From: Confluentibacter citreus
GTDB lineage: Bacteria; Bacteroidota; Bacteroidia; Flavobacteriales; Flavobacteriaceae
Assembly (NCBI RefSeq): GCF_002807055.1
Contig: NZ_NIXN01000004.1
Location: 124,001 to 188,000 of the forward strand
Direction of reading: 5' to 3'
Length of the DNA stretch: 64,000 nt
Of this stretch, positions 19,161 to 30,300 are shown piece by piece (position 1 is the stretch's first letter; each line of letters opens with the position of its first letter). A program made the translations under genes and the position numbers. Below the pieces are notes generated by a model. That model was given only the letters and a program-made list of their open reading frames with translations, was not told the origin of the DNA and made no database searches.

Positions 19161-19345
19161 AAACCGTTGGGTGTAATTGCTTTATCAATACTAATTTTTA
19201 TATAAATTGTCGCATTGAGCTTGTAGAAATGTATCTTCTAGTGTATGCGATAGGTTCAGACTGAGACTTGAGTGCTAAATTGACTTTAAATTATAATCAA
19301 ATTTCGTTATAAATTAAATTTTCTTAATTTCACCCAACGGGTTAA
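19159..19345. repeat. 187-bp element with 20-bp terminal inverted repeats
   Basis: TTAAACCGTTGGGTGTAATT at 19159-19178 is the reverse complement of 19326-19345 apart from two mismatches. The GC-containing core CCGTTGGGTG stands out in otherwise very AT-rich DNA. The interior holds no gene. This is the shape of a MITE or a decayed insertion-sequence remnant. No transposase is present and no target duplication is obvious. Confidence 0.5.
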
Positions 19346-19739
19346 CTGTATATATTAATCCGAATTTAATTTTTGTTGTTTACATTTGTATTGAATTCCA
19401 ATATTTCCAACGACAGAAGTCATACACTTTTAAAACACCAATAGAATTATTTAAATATAAAAACAAATTTTTCCTTTTAATAATCTTCTACATGATTTAT
19501 TCTGGTTATTTTATAAATAACCCCATGGAATATTTTTTGAAACTTCAACAAATCTACACCTCTCTCAAATTTTATTGGTTATTATGTTTATTAATCCTAT
19601 ATAATGTATTGTTTTCTAGAATATTAAAAACGAATATAATATAAAGGTGAAATCTTAAATCATATTTTTTAAAAGTAAAAGACTACAAAAAAAAATTAAA
19701 ACTATTTATAGATAATTAAATAACACATTAGTAGCCCTT

Positions 19740-19757
19740 ATAGAATACATATTCTAT
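19740..19757. promoter_or_regulatory. Perfect 8-bp dyad, possible operator
   Basis: ATAGAATA and TATTCTAT are exact inverted copies separated by CA, 115 bases before the SusC-like leader and about 520 bases before GH97. It could be a regulator site for the GH97 operon. AT richness raises the chance of coincidence. Confidence 0.25.
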
Positions 19758-19872
19758 CGCTCTTTATTTACTGAAACTATAATTTTACATTTATATAACG
19801 AAGGTTCAATAATAAAAAATCCTGAACCAAAAAAACCTAAACTAAAACCAAAACTTTAAACAATTAATTATT

Positions 19873-19941
19873 ATGAAATTCAAACAAAAAAATAAAAACA
19901 AAATAAGGTTATCTGTATACATTACCGAAACATTATATTAG
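19873..19941 (+). pseudogene. Possible aborted SusC leader (22 codons)
   Basis: An ATG frame encodes MKFKQKNKNKIRLSVYITET then LY and a TAG. The lysine-rich start ending in RLSV resembles the first residues of flavobacterial SusC-type TonB receptors, and the preceding AAC/AAA-rich leader also looks like that of such genes. No receptor sequence follows. A terminator-like hairpin lies 275 bases further on, as if a SusCD pair was deleted between them. The call rests on a very short stretch. Confidence 0.3.
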
Positions 19942-20215
19942 AACAAGGTTGCACAACAAATTTATATTGTCTTAGTGATAGTTTTAGAAAATATCTAAAT
20001 GGTCATGAACTACAAGATTAATATGTGATAGGTTTCTTTTCTCTAAGTTGGCAATTCTTAAAACATTAGCCGTTCATATTTTCTGTGTGAACTTTAAGGA
20101 ATGATAGTGTTTTTTAAGACTTTGGAAAACAACCTATTGTTTTGTGCTTACCATAACGAAAACCCGGTAATTGTCGGGCTAATTAGTAAATTTAGTTTAG
20201 TTGTATTTAGTTTTT

Positions 20216-20253
20216 AACTGGGGGGTTTGTAGTTGGTCTCCCCAGTTATTTTT
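20216..20253 (+). terminator. Terminator-like hairpin upstream of GH97
   Basis: AACTGGGG (20216-20223) pairs with CCCCAGTT (20240-20247) across a 16-base loop and is followed by ATTTTTG. It lies only 23 bases before the GH97 start codon. It may be the relic terminator of a lost upstream operon or an attenuator in the leader of the present one. Confidence 0.5.
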
Positions 20254-20276
20254 GTTCCTTATTTAAATTTAAAAAA

Positions 20277-22283
20277 ATGATTCAAAAATTGATAATCCCT
20301 ATTTTGCTTTTTGTAATAATTTCTGGATGTAGTAAAGTCGAAGATAAGAACGATTTTGAGGTTATTTCACCAAATGGCCTAAACAAAATTAAGTTTAAAT
20401 TAATAAAAAATGAACCTAAATATGCCGTTTATCATGGTGAAACCGAAGTTTTATCGTTTTCAGATATGGGGTTTTTATTAAAGGATGATGAAGATTTAAG
20501 TAAAGACTTTGAAATTGAAAATGTAGAGATATCTGATTTTGATGACACTTGGGAACAGGTTTGGGGAGAAAAAAAGAAAATTCGTAATCACTATAATCAA
20601 TTAGTGGTTCATTTACAAAAAAAAGACAAAAACAAGCGCAAACTAGATATACAGTTTCGTGCTTTTGATGATGGAATTGCCTTTAGGTACATATATCCAA
20701 AACAGGAAACAAAGGACAGTATTTTCATCATGGATGAAAAAACAACCTTTAACCTAAAAGAAGACGGTCAGGCATGGTGGATTCCTGCCTACCGAGAAAA
20801 CCGTTATGAGTATTTATATGAAAAATCGCCAGTTAGCACTCTAGACACTGTTCATACACCATTAACTATAGAAAGCAAAAGCGGATTGAAACTAAGTTTT
20901 CATGAAGCCAACTTAATTGATTTCGCTAGCATGACTTTGGTTAATACCAAAGGCACGCAATTAAAAACAGATTTGGTACCGTGGTCAGACGGAGTAAAAG
21001 TAAGAGTAAAAGATACCTTTACGTCATCATGGAGAACACTTCAAATAGGTGAAAGTGCTGGAGATTTAATCGATTCATATTTGGTATTAAATTTAAATGA
21101 ACCCAATAAATTGGGAAATACACCTTATGTAAAACCATACAAGTACTTTGGTATTTGGTGGGGTATGCATATTGGGAAATACACTTTTTGGGAGAGTGAT
21201 AAACAAGGGGCAACCACTAAAAATGCCATAGAATATATTGATTTCACTGCCAAGGAAGGTTTTCATCATTTATTGATAGAAGGCTGGAATAAAGGATGGA
21301 CACCAGCTTGGTATGAAAACCATATGCATATGTTCAGCTTCACTCAATGTGCCGATAATTTTGATATTGATAAAGTTGTTGAATACGGAAGGCTAAAAGA
21401 CGTAGAGCTTATAGGTTACCATGAAACAGGGGCTAACTTAATTAATTACATGAAACAAATTGACGATGGGTTTGCTTTATATAAAAGACTCGGAATCCAT
21501 ACTGTTAAAATTGGTCATGTTGGTTCAAGATTAAATATGAAAGAATGGCACCATGGACAATTTGGGGTTAATTATTTCAGATATGTTTTAGAAAAAGCGG
21601 CAGAATATGACTTAGCAGTATTTTACCATGAATCCATAAAAGATACGGGTGAACGAAGAACCTATCCAAATATGTTGGCAAGGGAAGCGGCACGCGGACA
21701 AGAATATAATGCTTGGAGCGAGGGAAATCCTCCGAACCACGCAGTCATTTTACCTTATACAAGAATGCTGTCAGGACCTATGGAATATACACCAGGTGTT
21801 TTGGATGTTGAAATTAAACAAGGATTTCCAGGAAAAAGAATTCAAGGCACTACAGCTCAACAATTGGCCATGTATGTGGTGTATTATTCGCCCATACAAA
21901 TGATGGCCGATCTTCCCGAAAATTATGAAGGAAGACTGGAGTTTCAATTCATAAAAGATGTACCAACAGATTGGGAAAACACCATAGTGTTGAATGGGGA
22001 AATTGGAGAGTACATTACCACGGTTCGTAAAGACGCAGATAGTGATGATTGGTATTTAGGAAGCATGACCAATGAAAAAAGTAGGGATTTAACAATTCAA
22101 CTGTCATTCTTAGATCCGGACGCTGATTATGAAGCTCAGATTTATCAAGATGCAGAGGGAACGGATGAAAAACATAATCCGGAGGCAGTAACTATTTTTA
22201 AAATGAGAGTAAGAGTTTCAGATACATTGAATTTGCATTTGGGAGGCTCTGGGGGGACAGCTATCAGATTTAAGAAATTATAA
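20277..22283 (+). CDS. GH97 family alpha-glycosidase, lipoprotein
   Basis: The 668-residue protein has a lipoprotein signal (IISGC, Cys18). GH97 features run in order: an N-terminal beta-sandwich starting ISPNGLNKIKFKL, the linker motif GQAWWIPAYRENRYEYLY, KYFGIWWGMHIGK at the start of the barrel, then EGWNKGW, FYHESIKDTGERRTYPN (Glu452) and REAARGQEYNAW. GH97 includes calcium-dependent inverting alpha-glucosidases like SusB and retaining alpha-galactosidases. The Glu after His in FYHES resembles the SusB-type (inverting) arrangement, but I cannot assign specificity firmly. It is the first gene of PUL B and may act on terminal alpha-linked sugars of the target glycan. Confidence 0.92.
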   Translation: MIQKLIIPILLFVIISGCSKVEDKNDFEVISPNGLNKIKFKLIKNEPKYAVYHGETEVLSFSDMGFLLKDDEDLSKDFEIENVEISDFDDTWEQVWGEKKKIRNHYNQLVVHLQKKDKNKRKLDIQFRAFDDGIAFRYIYPKQETKDSIFIMDEKTTFNLKEDGQAWWIPAYRENRYEYLYEKSPVSTLDTVHTPLTIESKSGLKLSFHEANLIDFASMTLVNTKGTQLKTDLVPWSDGVKVRVKDTFTSSWRTLQIGESAGDLIDSYLVLNLNEPNKLGNTPYVKPYKYFGIWWGMHIGKYTFWESDKQGATTKNAIEYIDFTAKEGFHHLLIEGWNKGWTPAWYENHMHMFSFTQCADNFDIDKVVEYGRLKDVELIGYHETGANLINYMKQIDDGFALYKRLGIHTVKIGHVGSRLNMKEWHHGQFGVNYFRYVLEKAAEYDLAVFYHESIKDTGERRTYPNMLAREAARGQEYNAWSEGNPPNHAVILPYTRMLSGPMEYTPGVLDVEIKQGFPGKRIQGTTAQQLAMYVVYYSPIQMMADLPENYEGRLEFQFIKDVPTDWENTIVLNGEIGEYITTVRKDADSDDWYLGSMTNEKSRDLTIQLSFLDPDADYEAQIYQDAEGTDEKHNPEAVTIFKMRVRVSDTLNLHLGGSGGTAIRFKKL

Positions 22284-22453
22284 ACCAAAAGTATATTAAA
22301 ATTTCAAGAAAGAGAAAATCGATAAGTCTATAGTAAACGAAACTATGAATCTGAAATACAACAGGATATTTAATAAAATATTCAACATGAATGAAAATGA
22401 TGTATTTTTCTTAAATTTAAAGAAAATAAAAAGAAAAAGTAAGACCAACTACC

Positions 22454-24847
22454 ATGCTAAAAAACAAAATTAACTGCACTACTTTTTTTACACTATTAAA
22501 TGTGTTATTATTTGCAAATGTGGCATTAGCCCAACTTCAAAACAATGCGATTTTAAATGAACCGCCAGACATCAGTAAGGATTTTGAAGATTACAGAAAC
22601 ACCTATTATCTAGCGGATGAGTTAACAACCTTCAACCCAGAAACAGGAAAAGGCACTATAAAATATTTACGTCACAATTTTGTTGCTAACCAAGCCTTTG
22701 ATAATATGTTGAGCAGATTATCGCCAGTTTCACCAAATGAATTCCCAACAACCGAATATGCGGTATCTCCAGAATTACCGTTTTCCATTGAGTTTATTTC
22801 CGATAGAACCATTAGAATAAAAACAGCTTCCGGGCCACAATTTAAAAAAGAAGAACCGTCGTTGATGCTGGTTAATGGCGTTGCTAAAAATGCTAGAAAC
22901 TTATGGGCCTATTCCAAAGTTGCTGATGGCCATAAATACACAAGCAGCAAAGGCTCTGTGTTGATAACCGAAAAACCTTGGCATGTTTATATATATGATG
23001 CTAAAGGTAAATTATTGACTAGTACCTTACACTCAAATGACGTTAAAAGCACGTATACACCAGTAACCCCTTTTTCATTCGTTAGAAGAGCGGACGATTA
23101 TTCGCGTAGCATGAATGCCGTATTTTCTATGTCGCCCGAAGAGAAAATATTTGGTTGTGGAGAATCCTTCACGCAGTTTAATAAGCGTGGACAAAAAGTT
23201 ATTCTTTGGACTGATGATGCTAATGGCGTGCAAAATGAAACCATGTACAAGCCCATTCCGTTTTACATGAGTAGCCGTGGGTATGGTGTATTTATGCATC
23301 ATTCTACGCCCATTACAGTTGACTTCGGAAAATATTTCAATGCGGCAAACGCGATGATGATTGGCGATGATGAAGCCGATTTATTCGTTTTCATAGGTGA
23401 ACCAAAAGATATCCTTGATGAATATACAGATCTTACTGGTAAAGCAGACATGCCTCCACTTTGGTCGTTTGGGTTTTGGATGAGCCGTATTACTTATTTT
23501 TCAGAAGAAGAAGGGCGAAACATTGCTAAAAATTTAAGAAAACATAAAATACCTAGTGATGTTATTCATTTTGATACGGGGTGGTTTGAAGTGGATTGGA
23601 GAAATAATTATGAATTCTCAAAAAACCGATTTGATAATCCAACTAAATTAATTGCGGATTTGAAGGAAGATGGTTTTAATGTATCCTTATGGCAACTGCC
23701 TTATTTCTCACCAAAAAACACGTTGTTCAATGAAATTATCGAAAAAGGATTAGCTGTAAAAGATAAAAAAGGAAATATCCCTTATGAAGATGCTGTACTG
23801 GATTTTACAAATCCTGAAACTGTCACATGGTATCAAGATAAAATCGCAACCCTTTTAAAAAAGGGTGTTGGTGTTATTAAAGTCGATTTTGGAGAAGCAG
23901 CACCTGCCAGTGGCCTATACAGCAATGGCAGAACAGGATTTTATGAACATAATATGTATCCATTACGATACAATAAAGCTGTAGCCGATATTACTAAAGA
24001 AGTTACAGGCAACAGCATTATTTGGGCACGAAGCACTTGGGCCGGTAGCCAACGGTATCCATTGCATTGGGGCGGTGATGCTGCGACAACCAATACAGCA
24101 ATGGCTTCTACGTTGAGAGGAGGTTTATCATTAGGATTATCTGGTTTTTCATTTTGGAGCCATGATGTGGGTGGGTTTGTAACTAAATCCCCAGAAGATT
24201 TATACAGAAGATGGACACCTTTCGGAATGCTAACATCCCATGTGCGCAGCCATGGTGAACCACCAACAGAACCTTGGGAATACAGTGATGCCTTTTTAAA
24301 GGGCTTTCGGGATGCCGATAATATGCGCTATATGTTGATGCCATATATCTATGCACAAGCTAAACATGCTTCCGAAAAGGGACTTCCTATGTTAAGAGCC
24401 TTATTTGTGGAGTATCCTAACGACCCTGGGGCTTGGTTGGTAGACGACCAATATCTTTTTGGTTCTGATATGTTGGTAGCGCCACTTTTTGAAAATATGA
24501 CTGAACGTAATGTCTATTTACCAGAAGGAAAATGGATCGATTACCAAACTGGTAACGTCTATGAAAAAGGTTGGCATACCATCAAAGCAGGCGATATTCC
24601 TATCATCGCTTTAATTAGAGATGGTGCCGTGATTCCTCATATTAAATTGGCACAATCAACAAAAGATATGGATTGGAGCAACATTGAGCTTAAAGTATTT
24701 GCTGCTGATGCCACGCAAGCCTTAGGCAAGTTATATTTACCAAATGATTCGAAACTATATGATTTGATTTTAGACAAAAACGGGTCGAGTTTTATCCTAA
24801 AAGACAATCCTGATTTACAACAAATACGTTTTAAAGTAACTAAATAA
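22454..24847 (+). CDS. GH31 alpha-xylosidase (YicI-like), secreted
   Basis: The 797-residue protein has a signal peptide (cleavage after VALAQ). The GH31 nucleophile motif reads GVIKVDFGEAAP (Asp478) and the acid/base motif HWGGD (Asp542), followed by LRGGLSLGLSGFSFWSHDVG. The DFGE form of the nucleophile motif is that of E. coli YicI-type alpha-xylosidases rather than the DMNE form of alpha-glucosidases. Alpha-xylosidases trim the Xyl-alpha-1,6-Glc ends of xyloglucan oligosaccharides, which agrees with the GH5, GH3 and SGBP genes of this locus. It lies 170 bases after GH97 and ends at a strong terminator. Confidence 0.93.
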   Translation: MLKNKINCTTFFTLLNVLLFANVALAQLQNNAILNEPPDISKDFEDYRNTYYLADELTTFNPETGKGTIKYLRHNFVANQAFDNMLSRLSPVSPNEFPTTEYAVSPELPFSIEFISDRTIRIKTASGPQFKKEEPSLMLVNGVAKNARNLWAYSKVADGHKYTSSKGSVLITEKPWHVYIYDAKGKLLTSTLHSNDVKSTYTPVTPFSFVRRADDYSRSMNAVFSMSPEEKIFGCGESFTQFNKRGQKVILWTDDANGVQNETMYKPIPFYMSSRGYGVFMHHSTPITVDFGKYFNAANAMMIGDDEADLFVFIGEPKDILDEYTDLTGKADMPPLWSFGFWMSRITYFSEEEGRNIAKNLRKHKIPSDVIHFDTGWFEVDWRNNYEFSKNRFDNPTKLIADLKEDGFNVSLWQLPYFSPKNTLFNEIIEKGLAVKDKKGNIPYEDAVLDFTNPETVTWYQDKIATLLKKGVGVIKVDFGEAAPASGLYSNGRTGFYEHNMYPLRYNKAVADITKEVTGNSIIWARSTWAGSQRYPLHWGGDAATTNTAMASTLRGGLSLGLSGFSFWSHDVGGFVTKSPEDLYRRWTPFGMLTSHVRSHGEPPTEPWEYSDAFLKGFRDADNMRYMLMPYIYAQAKHASEKGLPMLRALFVEYPNDPGAWLVDDQYLFGSDMLVAPLFENMTERNVYLPEGKWIDYQTGNVYEKGWHTIKAGDIPIIALIRDGAVIPHIKLAQSTKDMDWSNIELKVFAADATQALGKLYLPNDSKLYDLILDKNGSSFILKDNPDLQQIRFKVTK

Positions 24848-24849
24848 AG

Positions 24850-24885
24850 AAAACCGTTGATGTATTAATACATCAACGGTTTTTT
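24850..24885 (+). terminator. Strong terminator after GH31
   Basis: A 34-base perfect palindrome centred at 24866/24867 (AAAACCGTTGATGTATT and its inverse) runs into six T residues just after the GH31 stop codon. The A-run on the other side would let it work in both directions. Confidence 0.85.
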
Positions 24886-24919
24886 ACCAACAATCAACTA
24901 ATCAACTAAACCATTATTT

Positions 24920-27154
24920 ATGAAAAAAAATGCCATCATCATATCCGCTACATTGTTATTAATAATTTCTTGTAAAAAAGAAACCAAAGATACTGTGGGA
25001 GAAGTAGTAGTAGAAGCTTCTTACGCGCCTAAAGAATTTGATGCTTCTAAATTTGAATCCAAAATCGATTCATTAATTGCACAAATGACTCTTGAAGAGA
25101 AAATCGGCATGCTGCATGGCAATAGTATGTTTACTACTGGCGGTGTAGAACGGTTGGGGATCCCAGAACTTAAAATGGCAGATGGCCCTTTGGGGGTTCG
25201 CGAAGAAATCTCTCGGGATAACTGGTCGCCAGCCGGTTGGAACAACGACTTTGCGACTTATTATCCCGCTGGTGGCGGATTATCGGCCACTTGGAACACC
25301 GATTTAGCTTATCTTAATGGCAACAGTGTAGGTGAGGAAACCCGTGCCAGAGGTAAAGATATGTTACTGTCGCCAGCAATTAATATCATTAGAACCCCGC
25401 TTGGTGGTAGAACCTACGAATACTTTAGTGAAGATCCTTTCCTGAACAAAAAAATATCTGTCCCTTTTATTATCGGGTTACAGGACAATGATGTGATGGC
25501 TTGCGTAAAACATTATGCTGCCAATAATCAAGAAACCAGTCGTGATTTTGTAGATGTCCTGATCGATGAGCGTACGCTTCGCGAAATATATCTGCCGGCA
25601 TACCAAGCTGCCGTAATGGAAGCGAATGCTTACAGTTTGATGGGCGCTTATAACAAGTTTAGGGGCGATTATTTATGTGAGAACGATTATATGTTGAATA
25701 AAATATTGCGGGAAGAATGGGGCTTTAAGGGTGTTGTTGTTTCCGATTGGGCTGCGGTTCATTCCACCGTGAAAACCTTGGAAAATGGTCTAGATATTGA
25801 AATGGGAACACCAAAACCATTCAATGAATTTTTCCTAGCCGACAAATTGATTGCCGCCGCCAAAGCAGGAGAAATTTCAGAAGAAGAAATCAATAAGCAC
25901 GTGAAACGTATTCTGACGGTATTGTTTCAAGTAAAAGCCATTGATGGTAAAGACCGTGTAGAAGGCAGTATTGCCACTGAGGAACATTACCAAGATGCCT
26001 ACAAAATAGCATCGGAATCCGTAGTATTGTTAAAGAACGACAATAATGTATTGCCTCTAAAACTAGATGGTATTAAAACCATTGCCGTGATTGGCAACAA
26101 CGCGATGAAGAAAAATGCCTTGGGCGGATTTGGAGCTGGTGTAAAAACAAAAAGGGAAATTACACCTTTGGAAGGCCTTAAAAACAGATTGCCAGAATCC
26201 GTTACCATTAATTATGCGGAAGGCTATTTGGAGCGCTACACCAAAAATGAAAACAATCAAAAGACGGCAGTCACTTTAGAGGGCCCCGTAACCGTTGAAG
26301 AGTTGGATGAAGCCATGTTACAAGAAGCCATTGAAGCTGCTAAAAAATCGGATATCACCATTATTTTCGCTGGTTCCAACCGTGATTATGAAACGGAAGC
26401 GTCAGACCGCAAAGATTTATCCCTACCATTCGGACAAAAAGCATTTATTGATAAAATAATGGCAGTGAACCCAAATACCATTGTCGTTATGATTGCAGGC
26501 GCTCCCTTTGATATTGAGGATATCAGCAAAAAATCCAAAGCCTTGGTTTGGAGTTGGTTCAATGGCTCTGAAGGTGGTAATGCTTTGGCCGATGTACTTT
26601 TGGGAAATGTAAATCCGTCAGGAAGATTACCTTGGACGATGCCAAAAAGACTTGAAGATTCACCAGCTCACGCCACCAATAGCTTTCCAGGGAATGAATC
26701 CGTGACCTATGCCGAGGGTATTTTAGTCGGTTACCGTTGGTTTGATACCAAAAACATTGAACCTTTATATCCGTTTGGTTACGGACTTTCATATACGAAT
26801 TTTGAATTTTCAGATTTAAAAACTGATAAAGAGGTTTACAGTAAAAGTGATATTATTGAAGTCACTTTCAACCTCAAAAATACTGGGAAAATGGACGGAA
26901 AGGAAGTCGCTCAATTGTATGTTTCAAAACCGGAATCCAAAATTGAGAGAGCAGCCCAAGAATTAAAGGGCTTTAAAAAAGTATTGGTTAAAAACGGAAC
27001 TTCCGAAAAAATAACCATTCAATTGCCTACAAAAGAATTGACCTATTATAATGTGGATAAAAAACAATGGATGGTAGAGCCCGGAACTTATAAATTAAAA
27101 TTAGGAAAATCTTCTAGAGACATAGTTACCGAAACTATTATAACTATTAAATAG
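24920..27154 (+). CDS. GH3 family beta-glucosidase-like enzyme, lipoprotein
   Basis: The 744-residue protein has a lipoprotein signal (LLLIISC, Cys18). It shows the GH3 barrel with MTLEEKIGMLHG, ADGPLGVREE, CVKHYAANNQE and the nucleophile motif VVVSDWAAVH (Asp276), then the second alpha/beta domain (EGGNALADVLLG with NPSGRLPWTMP) and a C-terminal fibronectin-like domain ending VEPGTYKLKLG. In xyloglucan loci such enzymes are beta-glucosidases that degrade the unwrapped glucan backbone; beta-xylosidase activity is the alternative. Strong terminators in front suggest that it has its own promoter. Confidence 0.92.
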   Translation: MKKNAIIISATLLLIISCKKETKDTVGEVVVEASYAPKEFDASKFESKIDSLIAQMTLEEKIGMLHGNSMFTTGGVERLGIPELKMADGPLGVREEISRDNWSPAGWNNDFATYYPAGGGLSATWNTDLAYLNGNSVGEETRARGKDMLLSPAINIIRTPLGGRTYEYFSEDPFLNKKISVPFIIGLQDNDVMACVKHYAANNQETSRDFVDVLIDERTLREIYLPAYQAAVMEANAYSLMGAYNKFRGDYLCENDYMLNKILREEWGFKGVVVSDWAAVHSTVKTLENGLDIEMGTPKPFNEFFLADKLIAAAKAGEISEEEINKHVKRILTVLFQVKAIDGKDRVEGSIATEEHYQDAYKIASESVVLLKNDNNVLPLKLDGIKTIAVIGNNAMKKNALGGFGAGVKTKREITPLEGLKNRLPESVTINYAEGYLERYTKNENNQKTAVTLEGPVTVEELDEAMLQEAIEAAKKSDITIIFAGSNRDYETEASDRKDLSLPFGQKAFIDKIMAVNPNTIVVMIAGAPFDIEDISKKSKALVWSWFNGSEGGNALADVLLGNVNPSGRLPWTMPKRLEDSPAHATNSFPGNESVTYAEGILVGYRWFDTKNIEPLYPFGYGLSYTNFEFSDLKTDKEVYSKSDIIEVTFNLKNTGKMDGKEVAQLYVSKPESKIERAAQELKGFKKVLVKNGTSEKITIQLPTKELTYYNVDKKQWMVEPGTYKLKLGKSSRDIVTETIITIK

Positions 27155-27365
27155 CATTATAGTAACAATAGATAGTAAAAGTTGAACCTTTTGTGTGATA
27201 AGTAATAAATTAATGAAAGGGTAATTTATTTTTTAAATATACCCTATGTGTTTGTACCACAAATACCTGTCAATAATATCATTAACGTGAGGAGGTATTT
27301 AGATAGCTATTAATCAATCTTTTTTATTAAAGACTATGGTTTTTCAAAAAATGATCCAAACTAAT

Positions 27366-30300
27366 ATGAAGATAAATAAAGCACTGTTATATTTCACTAT
27401 AGTATTTTGGATCGTTACTTTCCAAAACACTATAGGTCAGTCTTCATATATTTTTCGTCATTTAAATACAAATGAGGGTCTTTCAAATGCAAGTGTTAAA
27501 GCCATCCTTAGAGATAGCTATGGATTCCTTTGGGTGGGTACTGAATCTGGTTTAAACAGGTATGATGGTTATGGGTTCAAGGTGTACAACGCGAATCCGA
27601 AGGCACCCCATTCCTTAAAATCAAATGATATTATAGGATTACAAGAAGATGGCTTGGGTAATATTTGGGTAGATCTCGGGTTCATTTCTATGGTTTACAA
27701 TAGGGAAAAAGATCATTTTATCTCAGAAAAAAAATCTTTTTTTAAAAAGTTAAATATCCAAGCAGTTGATAATAGTAAAATTTATGTTGATAAAAAACAG
27801 AATCTATGGGTATTAAATAAGGAAAAAGTATTTTGTTATAATATAAAAAAGAAAACGACATCGACCTTCAATTTAGAAATACCATTTAATGACATTAGTA
27901 ACGTTAACATAACTGATAATGGGGAATCTTTATTTGTTATTAGTCAGTTAGGGGAATTTTGGCAATTAAATGTGAATTCAGGTAAGCAAACTATAATAAA
28001 ATTGACAGATTTTGTTATGCAAGCTATAAACAAGTATTTCAATAAAATATATGTGGATAGTAACAATGGGCTATGGTTACATTCGAACATGGCTGATGTG
28101 GTTTTTTATAGAAAACATACCAATAGCGAGTGGATAACAATAGAATTAAAATCTGAGATACAAACCGAAGGCAACTCAATAACTAGTATTATAGAAAATG
28201 GACCAGATCAAATTTGGATTGTAACAGATCATAAAGGGGTGTTTGTTTATAGTAAAGCTAAAGGTTCCATAGAAAATATTATTAGTGATCCATGGGAAAG
28301 TAGCTCTTTGTCAAGTAATAGTATAAAGTGTATATACCGAGATAACAACGAAACGTTATGGCTTGGTCACTCAAAAAAAGGACTTTCTTTTTATCATGAA
28401 AGTTTTAGAAGCATCATGAATTTCGAACATCCAGAGTGCTCAGATATTAGCGTGATAATGGAAGACCATCTTGAAAATATTTGGTTGGGAACTGATGGAA
28501 ATGGATTGTTTGTAAAAGATAAAAAATTAGGAAATGGCGTAATAAAACTCCCAGTTCCCAATGTAGCTGTTGTTTCTATAATAGAAGATAGAAGGAACCG
28601 TATTTGGATTGGCACATTTCAAAAAGGGCTTTATTGCTATGAAAATGGCAAAATGGTACAATATACCACAGACAACAGTAAATTATCCAATAACAATATT
28701 TGGGACTTAGAGGAAGATAGGTATGGAAATATATGGATAGGAACTTTAGGAGGGAAAATTCAATTATTACCTTCAGAATCATCTAATTTCAATTTATTAT
28801 TGTCACCTTTTGAAGACAACACGGCTGTGCTGGATATGTGTTATGATGGTGGTGATAAAGTTTATGTTGGCACTGTCTCTGGACTTTTAGAGATTGACAT
28901 TACAACCAAAAAAAGAGTAACCTATTTTGGTAATATAAAAGGTAATCAGCTTTTTTTACGAGATGCGATTTCAAATGTATATAAGGATAATCGTGACATT
29001 TTATGGCTAGGACACAATAGTGGTTTAACCATTTGGGACAAAAAAACAGATAAGATTTATTATTTTAATAAAGCCAAAGGTTTATGTGATGATTCCATTA
29101 AAGGCATTGTTTCAGATAATCTCAACAATATTTGGGTAACAACAAGTAACGGGCTCTCCATATTAACTGTTGATCGAGATTTGAATAATAACCTTAGTAT
29201 TACAAGTAAAAATTATTCGGTTAAAGATGGCCTTATGGATAATTTTTTTAATGCCCATTCCATTAGTAAATTAAAAAATGGAGATATATTATTGGGAAAT
29301 ATAGATGGTTATTCCATTTTTAACCCAAACAAAATGGACGAGAAAAACCAGCCTTTAGCAAAAGTTAAATTTACAGGATTAACCGTTAGCAACCAAAAAA
29401 TTCAAGTAGATTCCATTTATAATGGGCATAAATTGCTCGAGCGTCCCATGGAATTGACTTCAGATTTAATCTTTAAATATAACGATAAGCTTATTTCTTT
29501 ACAGTTCACAACAGTAGATTTGTTGAATGCCGATAAAATAAGATATGCTTATCAAATAGAGGGGTTCAACACCGAATGGATTACAACTCAAGAAAATAAA
29601 ATAGAATTATCTACACTGCATCCAGGAGAGTATAAACTATTAATAAAAGCATCTAATAGCGATGGTGTTTGGAACAACAACCCCACCATATTAAATATAA
29701 AAGTGACTCCACCTTTTTATTTTTCTATTTGGGCAATTGTTTTGTATGCATTGGCAACCATGGGCATAATTATTTATTTTATTCTTAGATCAAAAAGGCG
29801 GCATCAATTAAAATTAGAACAACATCGTATAAAGATGGATCGTGAAAAAGAAATGCATGTAAATGAAATGAAATTAAAGTTTTTTACAAATATAAGTCAT
29901 GATTTACGAACGCCACTTACATTGATTATTACGCCTCTTCAAATTTTACTCAATGATGCCATGGAGGCAAACATGAGAAAAAAATTGAGTACCATATATA
30001 AAAATGCCAATCAATTACTTTCTTTAATAAACTCTTTGTTGGATTTTAGAAAATTAGATGTTGGAATTGATATATTAAATTTGAAATCGGGAGATTTTGT
30101 TATTTTCATCAGGGATGTTTATGCATCCTTTTGTGTTTATGCAGATGAGCGTCATATAGATTTGTCCCTAACCACAAAGGTAGAAAATCTACCCATGCAG
30201 TTTGATCAAGACAAAATTCAAAAAACATTCATTAATTTATTGTCAAATGCATTTAAATATACACCAGATGGAGGAACTATCAATGTCCATATTAGTAAGG

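Larger units (their letters stand above)
18890..20276. other. 1.4-kb gene-free boundary between the two PULs
   Basis: No intact gene is visible on either strand. From left to right it contains the hairpin ending PUL A, a copy of the sequence found upstream of the tRNA-Arg (19116-19160), a 187-bp element with 20-bp inverted ends (19159-19345), an 8-bp perfect dyad (19740-19757), a 22-codon reading frame resembling a SusC leader (19873-19941), and a terminator-like hairpin just ahead of the GH97 gene (20216-20253). The arrangement reads as a recombination or deletion scar that also carries the promoter and leader region for the GH97 operon. Confidence 0.7.
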
